The position numbers and the translations under genes are program-made. Below the pieces are notes generated by a model. The model was not told where the DNA came from. It saw only the letters and a list, made by a program, of their open reading frames with translations, and did not search any database. From Sinorhizobium kostiense (GTDB lineage: Bacteria > Pseudomonadota > Alphaproteobacteria > Rhizobiales > Rhizobiaceae), in NCBI RefSeq assembly GCF_017874595.1, contig NZ_JAGILA010000003.1:186001-250000 (forward strand): 64,000 nt of DNA. The letters run 5' to 3'. Each line of letters starts with the position of its first letter. Positions within the stretch are counted from its first letter, which is position 1. This document shows, one piece after another, positions 26,402 to 35,259 of the stretch.

Positions 26402-28608
26402 GACGCGTCCTCCTCTGAGACATGTCTATGCAACATCGCAAACGCCTCGTACTTACCTGCGTCCGAGACTACGTGGAAAGCGTCCAATGGCCGCGATCTA
26501 CTCCTGGCAAGAAATTTGCGTACTTGTTCCAGTTGAGTGTTATTCGTGACGTCGCCGCGAGTGCGAATGACGCGTCGCACGCGAAAACTGCGCGCATCAA
26601 TCAGCAGTGTGCAGCCCCTCCTGAAACGAAAGTCTATCTGCTCTTTCTCGTCGCCCCAAAAAGGTTCTGGCCGCCGATCCATTTCTTGTTGTTTGGTGAG
26701 GTCGAGAAACCCTGCCCGCCTTTGGACCAGTTCTACGACATATTCTCGCTCGACTTGGCCGCGAGTGCCGCGTCTGTTCGACATCCGGACGGAGTGAACC
26801 TGGATGGCAGGAAGCCGGGTAGCTCTGCTCCGATACACGGTAGAGGGCGCCTCCGCATCACGCGTAAGGCCTAACAGGCCCAGCAATTTTGCGTTGTCCG
26901 GATCGGTCAAGAGGCCCCAAAACAACTGGCCGTAGAAATTTTGAGCATGCCAAGTGATCTCTCGGTCGGCCGCCAAACCCAGTTCGAGTAGATTCTGTGA
27001 CAGAATAGAGCTGGCAGAATGGGGCGGTCCGGACTCGATTTCATATTTTCCTGTTACCTTTGAAAGCTCGCGGTCAGGAACTTTTGGATCGCGCTTACCG
27101 GCAAGCCGCGCCATCATCTCACTGTTCATCAGCGCCGAAATCTGTTCGGCCATTCGGTCTAATCGATCGTTTATGTTGGTTGATACATCTGGTCGATTTT
27201 TTAACTTCTTGCGGATTGCAGACGCGTCCGCAATTAACACGCCAAGCTCGGATTCAAGTTCTTGACTGTGCTGGCTCACTCCCATGTCTGCTGCGACTTC
27301 GCGAAGAGTGGGCCAAAGGAGTGTCGACTGCGAGACTGTTTGCATGCCATGCGGCACGATCCCCCATTCAACAAAGGCTTCAAGAATGGCGACCCTGTAG
27401 TTGTGTTCGTCCTCTGGGTAGAGATCAGTGTCTGCAGTGATGATCGCTCTCAGGTAATCCCCAAACGTTATGTCGACCGGCGGGCAATAATCCAGACCGC
27501 GAATACAGATTTCAAGCAGATGGGTCGCGCTTTTGGCAGCGGCTTCAGCCAGCCTGTTCACCAAATCGGGATGAATGTCTCCGGGTGGGAGAACACCCGT
27601 GCCTTGCGTCGCAATTCTGAAAAGGTCTGCCGTTCGCGACTCATACATGTTCAGAAACGCTCGAAACACAGCTGCTACCAGAATGGCGCCTCGAGCATGT
27701 GGTCCTTTTGCTCGCGACAGTGCGGCACGATCCGGTTTCCGCAACTGCCATGTACCATTGCTATCAGGACCGCCAATGGCATCGCGTAGCGCACCACCCC
27801 GACCGAGAGCTAGTCCAAACTCCTGCGCCAATTGACCGAGCAGATGGTCGCTCCTCAAATTGCCGCGGGTTTTTGCGATCTGGCTGGTTAAGACCTGAGG
27901 GTAGGAGAAGTGCAGGAAGAGCGCGACAATATCAGCAAACCCCTCATGCAGGGCGAGCATGTCAGGATTGGTCACCTCAGACATTCGCGGATGCAAGCCG
28001 TCTAAGAGAGCGTGAGTGGTCTCATGTGCAATGACATCGTGCGAAAGACATGAGAATATGAGGCTTCCGGGGACAACGCTAGGGTGATCAGCCTCGGCCT
28101 CAAAATATCCAAACAAGAGCGCTTTCTTACTGGGGCTGTAGTAGGCGTTAGCCTCACGTAGAGCATGGGGATATATTCTTAGGCGCCTGACGAATTCATC
28201 AGATACGAACTTGCCTTGATCGTCTCTCTTCTCACGTGGCGCCCAAAGGGCAATGCGTCCAAGCGCTTTCTCAAAGGCCGCGATTGTCGACATTGCAACC
28301 GCGTACACCATCTGCTGATGAAACTGCGGATTGGATTCAGTTGGTGCCAACCCATTGCCGACGAGGAGCTTGGGATCATCCAGATTGACCGGCGGATAAA
28401 ACAAGCCGCTGGCGGGATCGACGTCTATTACTTCCAAATATTCGCCGACCGGACCGGAGAAATGACCTGGCTCCGTACGGGCCTCCATTTCACCCGGTAT
28501 CGTCACAACCAGTTCATTCATCTGATATGTGGAAAGTCTACGCGCAAAGCTGGGGTCAAACGCGAATACGCGTAGCTTGCGGTCAGACGACGAAGACTCT
28601 CGTGCCAT
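26389..28608 (-). CDS. Large HExxH zinc metallopeptidase (gluzincin-like)
   Basis: 739 residues from ATG 28606-28608; an upstream in-frame start at 28746 lacks a ribosome site. Zinc site: SHDVIAHETTHALLDGL (His195-His199) with LHEGFADIVAL (Glu222), the thermolysin/gluzincin pattern. The first ~190 residues (LRVFAFDPSF..., YPHALREANAYYSPSKKALL) and a later PPVDITFGDYLRA block define the family. After ~560 there is a variable C-terminal region with a beta-rich end (SRATRLPAIQVHSVRMSNRR). No signal peptide. Sits between patatin and MBL in the operon; its shorter paralogue at 19.9 kb is also followed by an MBL gene. Confidence 0.82.
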   Translation of the reverse strand: MARESSSSDRKLRVFAFDPSFARRLSTYQMNELVVTIPGEMEARTEPGHFSGPVGEYLEVIDVDPASGLFYPPVNLDDPKLLVGNGLAPTESNPQFHQQMVYAVAMSTIAAFEKALGRIALWAPREKRDDQGKFVSDEFVRRLRIYPHALREANAYYSPSKKALLFGYFEAEADHPSVVPGSLIFSCLSHDVIAHETTHALLDGLHPRMSEVTNPDMLALHEGFADIVALFLHFSYPQVLTSQIAKTRGNLRSDHLLGQLAQEFGLALGRGGALRDAIGGPDSNGTWQLRKPDRAALSRAKGPHARGAILVAAVFRAFLNMYESRTADLFRIATQGTGVLPPGDIHPDLVNRLAEAAAKSATHLLEICIRGLDYCPPVDITFGDYLRAIITADTDLYPEDEHNYRVAILEAFVEWGIVPHGMQTVSQSTLLWPTLREVAADMGVSQHSQELESELGVLIADASAIRKKLKNRPDVSTNINDRLDRMAEQISALMNSEMMARLAGKRDPKVPDRELSKVTGKYEIESGPPHSASSILSQNLLELGLAADREITWHAQNFYGQLFWGLLTDPDNAKLLGLLGLTRDAEAPSTVYRSRATRLPAIQVHSVRMSNRRGTRGQVEREYVVELVQRRAGFLDLTKQQEMDRRPEPFWGDEKEQIDFRFRRGCTLLIDARSFRVRRVIRTRGDVTNNTQLEQVRKFLARSRSRPLDAFHVVSDAGKYEAFAMLHRHVSEEDASWQD

Positions 28609-28687
28609 TTTAGTTAACCCCCCCTTGGGCACACGCAGCCGCGACTTGTTCGATCCGTACCTATTGGCGATGCGCTCGCAAATTGGG

Positions 28688-29845
28688 CTATGCCTCGGGA
28701 GGGTCACCGTCTGGAGCGTCCGGTGGTCCACCCGCCGCAGGTCCAAAATATGTCCTCAGTCGCGACGCGGCGTGCGCATAGCCAGCTTTGAGCAGTAGGG
28801 TTTGCGTCCGCTTGGGCATTCGCCAGAGTCGAGTTGAAATACTCCTCGCCTCGTCAAATTCAGTTTCGGTAAGCAAAGGTGGCCGCTGGCTCTTATCATC
28901 AACGCCGGTACTCAATTGCCACATCGCGCCTTGTCTGGCGCCTGTTTTGTAAGCATGGGAGAGAATCCGCTCGCGCAAATTCTGAGACTGATCCATTGCA
29001 ATATCGAGCACTCGAAGAGATTGTTGGAGCCAGTTCTGCTTTGGCTCGTCTTCGAAACTAAAAGGGTGGCCGGCATCACTCACAAGCACGGTTCGGCAAC
29101 GTCGCCAGACTGTCTCGGTGCCCAAGTTGTCGTAGACGCCACCATCCGTAAGTATAGCTTTCTCGGTGTAGGGCGCGGTCGCCATTTTACCCTTCGTGTG
29201 CGCCTCTATCGTTCCCGGTGAAAGATTGACTATTGCAGGCGAGAGAAACGGTGGAAACGCCGCTGAGGCTGCAACAACATCTGCCAGTCTCAGGTCCAGC
29301 CCCGTGAACTGGCCAATCTTGTAATCCGCAATATATGCGCGCTGAAAACGAAATGCGCTCCCTGTCATCAGATTGGTCGCATTGAAAACAAAACGCGGCT
29401 TCACTGGGAGTTGAGACAGCGTCGAACCGTGCGTCAGATTTCGATCGTAGCTCCTAGCAGCTTCCTCGGCTGCCGACGTGAACGGATTCAACCCTGCAAA
29501 ACCTGATGCAATGTCGATGGAGTCATCCGCTTGGGAGAGCACCGGTTCCAGAAACGTCTCGCGCAAATTGGTTACGCGGCCGTTTGGATCGAAAGAAAAT
29601 TTGCCATAGGCTACTGCGAGTGCGGCTGCGGCCATTGAGCCGCCGGAAACGCTAGACACTCGATCGAGTTTGTTTAACAAGCCTAATTCATTCAGTCGAA
29701 AAATTGCGCCGGCATGGAAGAGCAGCGCACGGTATCCCCCACCAGACAGGCAGAGGCCGATTGCATCTTCCAGTTTTTCACCGTCGATCAGTGAAGTTAC
29801 GTTGCTCTGATCGGAGTCAAGATCGGTTGCCTCATCGTCTGCCAT
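28688..29845 (-). CDS. Patatin-like phospholipase
   Basis: 385 residues with the patatin fold motifs: oxyanion loop SGGGYRA (34-40), nucleophile Ser67 in SSVSGGS, and catalytic Asp in DGGVYDN (~residue 245). Patatins hydrolyse membrane phospholipid acyl chains and act as cell-killing effectors in several phage-defence systems (for example CapV in CBASS). No signal peptide, so cytoplasmic, consistent with an effector that attacks the inner membrane from inside. Fifth gene of the seven-gene operon; 79 bases from the metallopeptidase start and 61 from the C11 protease stop. Confidence 0.88.
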   Translation of the reverse strand: MADDEATDLDSDQSNVTSLIDGEKLEDAIGLCLSGGGYRALLFHAGAIFRLNELGLLNKLDRVSSVSGGSMAAAALAVAYGKFSFDPNGRVTNLRETFLEPVLSQADDSIDIASGFAGLNPFTSAAEEAARSYDRNLTHGSTLSQLPVKPRFVFNATNLMTGSAFRFQRAYIADYKIGQFTGLDLRLADVVAASAAFPPFLSPAIVNLSPGTIEAHTKGKMATAPYTEKAILTDGGVYDNLGTETVWRRCRTVLVSDAGHPFSFEDEPKQNWLQQSLRVLDIAMDQSQNLRERILSHAYKTGARQGAMWQLSTGVDDKSQRPPLLTETEFDEARSISTRLWRMPKRTQTLLLKAGYAHAASRLRTYFGPAAGGPPDAPDGDPPEA

Positions 29846-29906
29846 AATGCGCCTCCACTGTCATCCTGAAAGCCAAAAGCGACATGCAACGCGTAGTAGC
29901 AGGGGT

Positions 29907-31334
29907 CTAAGATAAAAAGTGGTACTGTTTAATTGCGTCTGACCAGCCACTAATTTGGTTTGTGAGATCAAGACTTGCGTACGCTCCATCATAAATAGGT
30001 TTTGTTGGGAAGTAGACCGAGAGCCCCGTTGGCTTCTGTCGTTCACGTCCAAATAAGAACTCTGAACTAATAACGGAGTGTTGAAGTGCGTTTAAGAAAT
30101 TCTCGATGCGTTGATCATTCTTATGGTCCTTGAGTATTGTCGCAAAGTGTCCTAGGTCCAGAAAATCAGTGTCATAAAAACGAGTGGCGTTCTTTTCGCT
30201 TTTTGCTAGTAAGATGTACTCTGGTGCGATCATCTCAGAAATGAGTTCGCCAAGTGAGCCAAGTGCCATTGCGAGACCTTCAATTTGCTCCATGTCTATA
30301 GCAGACTGGGTAACCAGCCGTATTCGATAATCCCGCATTCCTTCTATGTAGGAAGCGACCATAGCACTGGACAAATCCCGCGCGCTGATGTTTCCATCGG
30401 CAGCCGCAATGGAGTTCACGAGCAGGTCGTAACGCCAACCGATCGCTGGCTCAATTTCTTCGGAAGCAACAACAAACGACGATAAATTTCTAACTTGGAA
30501 GGCGACCTCCAGTCCCGCCATCAGGCACGCATCAAAGCCCAGAATGTCGAACTTGAAGGGTGTGCCCCTGCTCTGGGCGATATGATTAATTGCTCCAACC
30601 AAAGCGTTCTTTAGTTCGATACTGTCCAGGGCGTCGTGCTGGGACGTCTCGTCAAGACCAATAGCTCGATCAACCAGCAACTCTAGCTCGCGATCCAGCT
30701 CATTCCGATCCCTTTCCCGCAGAGACAACATCGGAGGTCGCGCCGATGAGCGCTGCAGCGATGTTAGCAGAGCATCCCTGCCGACCAGGAATCGGCGCTC
30801 AGGTGCGGCGATAAGCGGCACGAGAGTACGTCCAATGAAGTCGGTCACAACTTCCTTAGCATTTTTTCGAAATAGAATTCGTTGAAGACGTCGTTTGTAG
30901 CGGTCCGCAAAATCAACATGGCGCATCGCCCGCGCCAAGCGCTCACCGGCAACTTCCTCTGCCTGCTCGTATATAAACTCCGGCTTCCAGCCGCTTCCAT
31001 GGTTCCAGATAACCAGAGCATATCGTTCGGCAGGGTGGTTCAATACACCCCATTCGATGAACGCTTGGAGAACAGACGGATCACCGGTGTTAGTTTCACC
31101 GATTTCATTCAAGGGCGAAATGAACCTGAAATCATAGGGCTGCCAGTTCGGGTCTTTTATGATCGGCCCCCGCAGCGCCGGTCCTCTTGTGCCGTCGCCG
31201 TATCGGTCAACCTGAACAATTAAATCGACCTGGTCAGTAGATCCAACTAACTCCATTTCGTGAAGATCTTTGACAGCAAAGCGGTCAAGATCGTTATCAG
31301 CAGCCATGAATAATAGTATAGTCCACCGTTTCAT
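29907..31334 (-). CDS. C11 clostripain-like cysteine protease
   Basis: 475 residues from ATG 31332-31334 (GGGGGTG upstream). Clostripain-family signature: MKRWTILLFMAADNDLD, catalytic His112 in VIWNHGSGW and catalytic Cys270 in FDILGFDACLMAG, followed by ASEEIEPAIGW. These proteases belong to the caspase-like clan CD and cut after basic residues. It overlaps the preceding radical SAM gene by 38 bases. In a RiPP operon it could cleave the leader from the modified precursor, or be an activated effector; both are inference. No signal peptide seen. Confidence 0.87.
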   Translation of the reverse strand: MKRWTILLFMAADNDLDRFAVKDLHEMELVGSTDQVDLIVQVDRYGDGTRGPALRGPIIKDPNWQPYDFRFISPLNEIGETNTGDPSVLQAFIEWGVLNHPAERYALVIWNHGSGWKPEFIYEQAEEVAGERLARAMRHVDFADRYKRRLQRILFRKNAKEVVTDFIGRTLVPLIAAPERRFLVGRDALLTSLQRSSARPPMLSLRERDRNELDRELELLVDRAIGLDETSQHDALDSIELKNALVGAINHIAQSRGTPFKFDILGFDACLMAGLEVAFQVRNLSSFVVASEEIEPAIGWRYDLLVNSIAAADGNISARDLSSAMVASYIEGMRDYRIRLVTQSAIDMEQIEGLAMALGSLGELISEMIAPEYILLAKSEKNATRFYDTDFLDLGHFATILKDHKNDQRIENFLNALQHSVISSEFLFGRERQKPTGLSVYFPTKPIYDGAYASLDLTNQISGWSDAIKQYHFLS

Positions 31335-33306
31335 GTTCACCCCCGTCATGCGGCAGAAACGCCGATGATCTGTGGAAGTACGAATGTTCCAAAGAGTCTC
31401 TAATTTCTGTTTTTAGGGGCGCTCTTTCGAATCCAGGCTGGCGAAGAGCCAGCGACAATACATCTTGGCCCTCACGAAGGAGCAAATGCAGGCTAAGTAG
31501 TTCCTCGATCGTCTCGGAAGCGACCGATGCCCCAAATTCTCGGCCAAGTTTGTCGCGGATTCCTTGCACTCCCTGGATTTCAGCCGCGAAAGCAAGTGCT
31601 CGCGTGGCAGGACGAGTGAGCCGAAGCAAATTGTTGCCAGTTCCAACTCGACAGTCACGGACAACCGCCTCTCCATCGTTGTTTTCCCGAAGCGAAAGCG
31701 CTGATGTCGCGGCGTGGGCGTCCCATCTCTCCAAAGCCGTGTGAAGTTCCTGATGGATTGGCTCGAAATGGTGGTCATCAGGCTTTTCGATGTCAAAATG
31801 ATATGCCAGCTTCTGAATGGATGAGCCAACCGAGCTATAAATATGTGCGTAGGCGGGTAATGGTCGAATCGAAATGTTAAATGCGGACGGTTCATTGAAG
31901 TACGGGCTAAAGCGGTCGGCCCGGACGCGGGTAACGCCACTGGGGGGGGACAAGTGGGTGAGAAACGGGATCAAACCCAACACGCAACGATAATCATCTA
32001 TGGTCTCACCGGGAAATCCATACAAGTGACCCCATTCAACATAAATGCCTGCCTCAGCAGCAAGCTTTAGGGTTTGGACGTTTCGCAGCATGGTAGTGCC
32101 CTTTCGCATGAGGCGAAGGACGTTTGTGCTAAACGATTCTATGCCTGGCTGAATTTTCCGAACGCCGGCGCGAGCGAGAACTGACAGCTGAGATGCTCGT
32201 AGGTTTGCTTTTACCTCATAGTGCATGAGCAGTGGGGGTAACGTTCTGGCGAGACGCGGCAAAAAATGGTTGAAGTATTTTGTATTTAGAATGTTATCTA
32301 CGACAAGAATCTCTCGTCCGTATCGATTGGCTATGCCGAGAAGCTCTGAATAGGCTCGCTCTTGACTCTTGCTTCGGTACGTCATTCCCAAAGCGTTGAG
32401 ACCACAGAATGTGCAGTGATGCTTCTGGCCCCACCAACATCCCCGTGCGCTTTCAAAAAGAGGCACGGCATCAAAGGACTTTGAAACATTAGGGGCTCGA
32501 TGGCGATCAGCGTAGAAGTCGTCGTAATCCACAAACGGTAAGTCATCGAGATCGACTATCGGGAGTGATGGACCTTGGGCATGGATTGCCTTCTCACTAT
32601 CCCTTACTGTCACACCGGGTAACCCGGCTAGATTCTCCCGGTTGAGGTACCTCTTGACGAGTTCTGGAAAAGTTATTTCGGCCTCGCCACCTACGACAGC
32701 ATCAATCACAGGATACAGACGATGGAGCTCAGTCCCCATTTCGTCTTCACAGTTGGCTCCCCCAAAAACAATAAACTTATTCGGGTATCTCTCCTTAATA
32801 CGTTTGGCGAGCGCTAATGAGGCCATCGTCTGCTGAAATGACGACGAAAACCCGACGACCGCGTATGCTTCCCAGTCTATCGCAGCCATGCAATGGTCGA
32901 GAAATCCAGATATCTTCTTCCGGGATTCTAAGATGTTCAACACCTTACGAGCATCAACAAGATGCCTGTACTCGCCGCATAGAATACGTGAGATGTAACC
33001 TATGTCGTCTGTTGAGACGTCACCGTGCGCGGCCGCTGAAAATAGCCATTCACCGACAAGTGCGAGAAAATATCGGTCATCATTGATGTCGCAGTATGCC
33101 GCCGGGCCCACATATTCAGCGAAATCCAAGAAAAAATGTCGGATCGCAGCGTGATAGCCGTTTCGGCGAAGCGCGCTCTTTAAAAGAGAGAGGCCGATCG
33201 TGGGATGATTCAAGGATGCCATTGGCATCGAGAGTAGAATGACGTCGCCACGCTGGGAGCGCGGCTGCTGGTATATGTAAGTTGAGGCTTGGTCCTCATG
33301 GCGCAT
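31297..33306 (-). CDS. B12-binding radical SAM RiPP-maturation enzyme (rSAM protein 1 type)
   Basis: 669 residues. N-terminal cobalamin-binding region (VILLSMPMASLNHPTIGLSL, FIVFGGANCEDEMG) and radical SAM core with the family's unusual cluster spacing CWWGQKHHCTFC (C-x7-C-x2-C). Then VDNILNTKYF, IQPGIESFSTNVLRLMRKGT and WGHLYGFPGETIDDY. This matches the 'ribosomal peptide maturation radical SAM protein 1' group. Predicted to methylate or otherwise modify an unactivated carbon in the precursor. Start overlaps the SPASM gene by 11 bases (ATGCGCCATGA). Confidence 0.88.
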   Translation of the reverse strand: MRHEDQASTYIYQQPRSQRGDVILLSMPMASLNHPTIGLSLLKSALRRNGYHAAIRHFFLDFAEYVGPAAYCDINDDRYFLALVGEWLFSAAAHGDVSTDDIGYISRILCGEYRHLVDARKVLNILESRKKISGFLDHCMAAIDWEAYAVVGFSSSFQQTMASLALAKRIKERYPNKFIVFGGANCEDEMGTELHRLYPVIDAVVGGEAEITFPELVKRYLNRENLAGLPGVTVRDSEKAIHAQGPSLPIVDLDDLPFVDYDDFYADRHRAPNVSKSFDAVPLFESARGCWWGQKHHCTFCGLNALGMTYRSKSQERAYSELLGIANRYGREILVVDNILNTKYFNHFLPRLARTLPPLLMHYEVKANLRASQLSVLARAGVRKIQPGIESFSTNVLRLMRKGTTMLRNVQTLKLAAEAGIYVEWGHLYGFPGETIDDYRCVLGLIPFLTHLSPPSGVTRVRADRFSPYFNEPSAFNISIRPLPAYAHIYSSVGSSIQKLAYHFDIEKPDDHHFEPIHQELHTALERWDAHAATSALSLRENNDGEAVVRDCRVGTGNNLLRLTRPATRALAFAAEIQGVQGIRDKLGREFGASVASETIEELLSLHLLLREGQDVLSLALRQPGFERAPLKTEIRDSLEHSYFHRSSAFLPHDGGEHETVDYTIIHGC

Positions 33307-34297
33307 CGGTCGATACCAATTCTGTCCATATGAGCGAAGCTTGTTCTCTCAACCGCGCGGTGACCCGAACCGCAACTTGTGCTCCAGCTGGATCTCGGAA
33401 GAGACGATGGCAGACAACACAATCGTGCAAAGCGCCAGGCACGAGCCCCAGTTTAACTTTCTCTGCTTCCGTCATGCGTTCGACAAAGAACTGAGGACCT
33501 TGTGATGCTAAAACAATCCAAAAAAGGTCGCGATCCCTCCGTGTAAGCAAGGACTTTATAGATTCGTCGGGGTATCGACCTAAGCGAATTCCGTCCGTAA
33601 ATCCTCCCACGGCGCAGCATGGGAAAACGTCGCCGTTGGGCGTCAGAGACATTGTGTCAAAGTCTGCCCTACAAGCGCGCTTCAGATCCGTCGGAGCAGG
33701 CGGCAACAGGTCTCCGGGTTTGACCTTTCTTTCAGCCCGCCCCACCGGAAGACACTTGACTTGTGTTATCGGCAATTCGAACGCTTCGTCACCGAGAAGT
33801 TCCAACGCTGATGACAGGCTTGACACCTTACTAACCACTGCCGTCAACCGAACGCTCACGCCGTACTTGCGGCAGGCACAAATTGCATTGCGAATCCGCG
33901 CGGGATCTATGAACCTCGAGTGGTACTGGTCCCAGCTCAAACTAATTGCTTCGATTCCTATTGATGCTAGTGATCCTATGGCTCGCTCGGCAGTAACCCG
34001 GTCCACAGCGAAGGAGCCGTTGGTCACGACCCTGAAAAGCAAGCCACACGAGTGCGTAACTCGCGCAATCGAAGTTAGATAATCAAAGTCGAGGAACGCC
34101 TCTCCCCCAGACAGGGTTATGCGCTTCACAGTCGACACTGCAGCTACCTCCTTGATAGCCTCAGTGATGTCATCTAGGCTCAGCCGCTCATTTATGGAAG
34201 GCGCAGAACTGAAGACGCAGTGATGACAGACAACATCACACTTCCAGCTTGGCATAATCGCCAGCGTTTCCAGCGGGTGCTTATATCCTGCGCCCAT
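33296..34297 (-). CDS. Radical SAM/SPASM-type peptide-modifying enzyme
   Basis: 333 residues. Radical SAM cluster CDVVCHHC (C-x3-C-x2-C), the SAM-binding region ITLSGGEAFLDFDYL, and a Cys-rich C-terminal SPASM-like region (CRADFDTMSLTPNGDVFPCC ... CVVCHRLF). SPASM enzymes make thioether, C-C or epimerised residues in RiPPs. It follows the precursor gene by 63 bases and is the first enzyme gene of the operon. Product type cannot be read from sequence. Confidence 0.87.
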   Translation of the reverse strand: MGAGYKHPLETLAIMPSWKCDVVCHHCVFSSAPSINERLSLDDITEAIKEVAAVSTVKRITLSGGEAFLDFDYLTSIARVTHSCGLLFRVVTNGSFAVDRVTAERAIGSLASIGIEAISLSWDQYHSRFIDPARIRNAICACRKYGVSVRLTAVVSKVSSLSSALELLGDEAFELPITQVKCLPVGRAERKVKPGDLLPPAPTDLKRACRADFDTMSLTPNGDVFPCCAVGGFTDGIRLGRYPDESIKSLLTRRDRDLFWIVLASQGPQFFVERMTEAEKVKLGLVPGALHDCVVCHRLFRDPAGAQVAVRVTARLREQASLIWTELVSTDAP

Positions 34298-34360
34298 CGC
34301 TGCCCCGTTTCTGCTAGCGTCAGATATCCGAAAGCGGCAAATTATCGGTGAGCGGGGCTC

Positions 34361-34609
34361 TTAGAGCCACGCCCCTATCACTGGGCGCCCGCCCAGACGA
34401 TTTTCGACAGTATTCGCGGCAGCTAAGAATGTTTGGTCATTCAGCGCCCGGAAGAAGTTTATCGAATCCTGAGACATGTTCAGCCCAAGTACCATGAAGG
34501 CCGCTTCTGGATCCTTGAGCAAAGCCTCACGAAATTCGGCATCGACCAAGGCTCGGCCAAGGATTTCTTGGACGTCTTCAAGCGTAATATCGCGTGCAGT
34601 CGCTGGCAT
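34361..34609 (-). CDS. RiPP-like precursor peptide
   Basis: 82 residues from ATG 34607-34609, with GGAGG five bases upstream. The leader-like part (TLEDVQEILGRALVDAEFRE, ALLKDPEAAFMVLGLNMSQD) resembles the short RiPP leader family annotated as Franean1_4349, with its 'GRAL.D..FR..LL.DPEAAL' pattern. The C-terminal ~30 residues (FFRALNDQTFLAAANTVENR then LGGRPVIGAWL) would hold the core. No Cys is present, so thioether chemistry is unlikely; Asn, Arg, Trp, Val or Leu side chains are candidates. Immediately upstream of two radical SAM genes. Confidence 0.72.
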   Translation of the reverse strand: MPATARDITLEDVQEILGRALVDAEFREALLKDPEAAFMVLGLNMSQDSINFFRALNDQTFLAAANTVENRLGGRPVIGAWL

Positions 34610-34987
34610 TTCGACCTCCAAAGTATAACTGTGAAGTCAATTGCAAAAGCATTATGCCGAATGATGTTTTGCGCATTAGCTTCGCTTGGACTCTGCATGG
34701 CGTCCAAAGCGTTCGTTGCCCCCGGGTAGGAAAGCATAAGCCGTCAACTAGCAATTGCTAAAATAGCAGGATGCGTTCTAAGGTCAATCCCCCGGTCCTG
34801 GAATTTTGTAGTAGGGCGTTGGGGCCTAGGGTATATACAATAGCATTTCCGCAGCCAGGCAGAGCTGGTATTTTGTCGCTACCACGAGCAGTTGCTAAAC
34901 GCCCCTGAATACAAGGCCGCCGCAAGATCCCCTAAGGAGCGCCTCAGCCAATTTCAATGTGACGGAGACCGGTGGCAGGGTTGACTG
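34610..34987. other. Promoter region of the RiPP operon
   Basis: About 380 AT-richer bases between the precursor gene and IS66 debris; must contain the operon promoter. Includes a 12-bp palindrome at 34749-34760 with a near copy about 137 bases away. Confidence 0.45.
34749..34760. promoter_or_regulatory. Palindrome TAGCAATTGCTA
   Basis: Perfect 12-bp palindrome about 140 bases upstream of the precursor start. A related sequence, GAGCAGTTGCTAAA, lies near 34886-34899. Possible operator sites for the RiPP operon; assignment is by position only. Confidence 0.3.
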
Positions 34988-35259
34988 TCAGAGGGCGAAG
35001 AGGTCGGTGACGATCGCCGCGGAGGCCTCCTGACGCGCTGCGACACGAGCATCCAGGGCTTTGCCCGCGCACGGTCTTCCGATCTGCCAGAGCTTCACCA
35101 TACGCTCGACCGTCTCAATTGCGACCTTCGAGCTTTCCGCGACATGCAGCTCATAAAACCTCCGCCGGCTTTGCAACCAGCAGCCAGCCAATGTGATGCC
35201 GTCATTGCCGCGATCGGAGCGGACCAGCTTGTGGTAGGCGGCATAGCCGGTGGAGTGGA

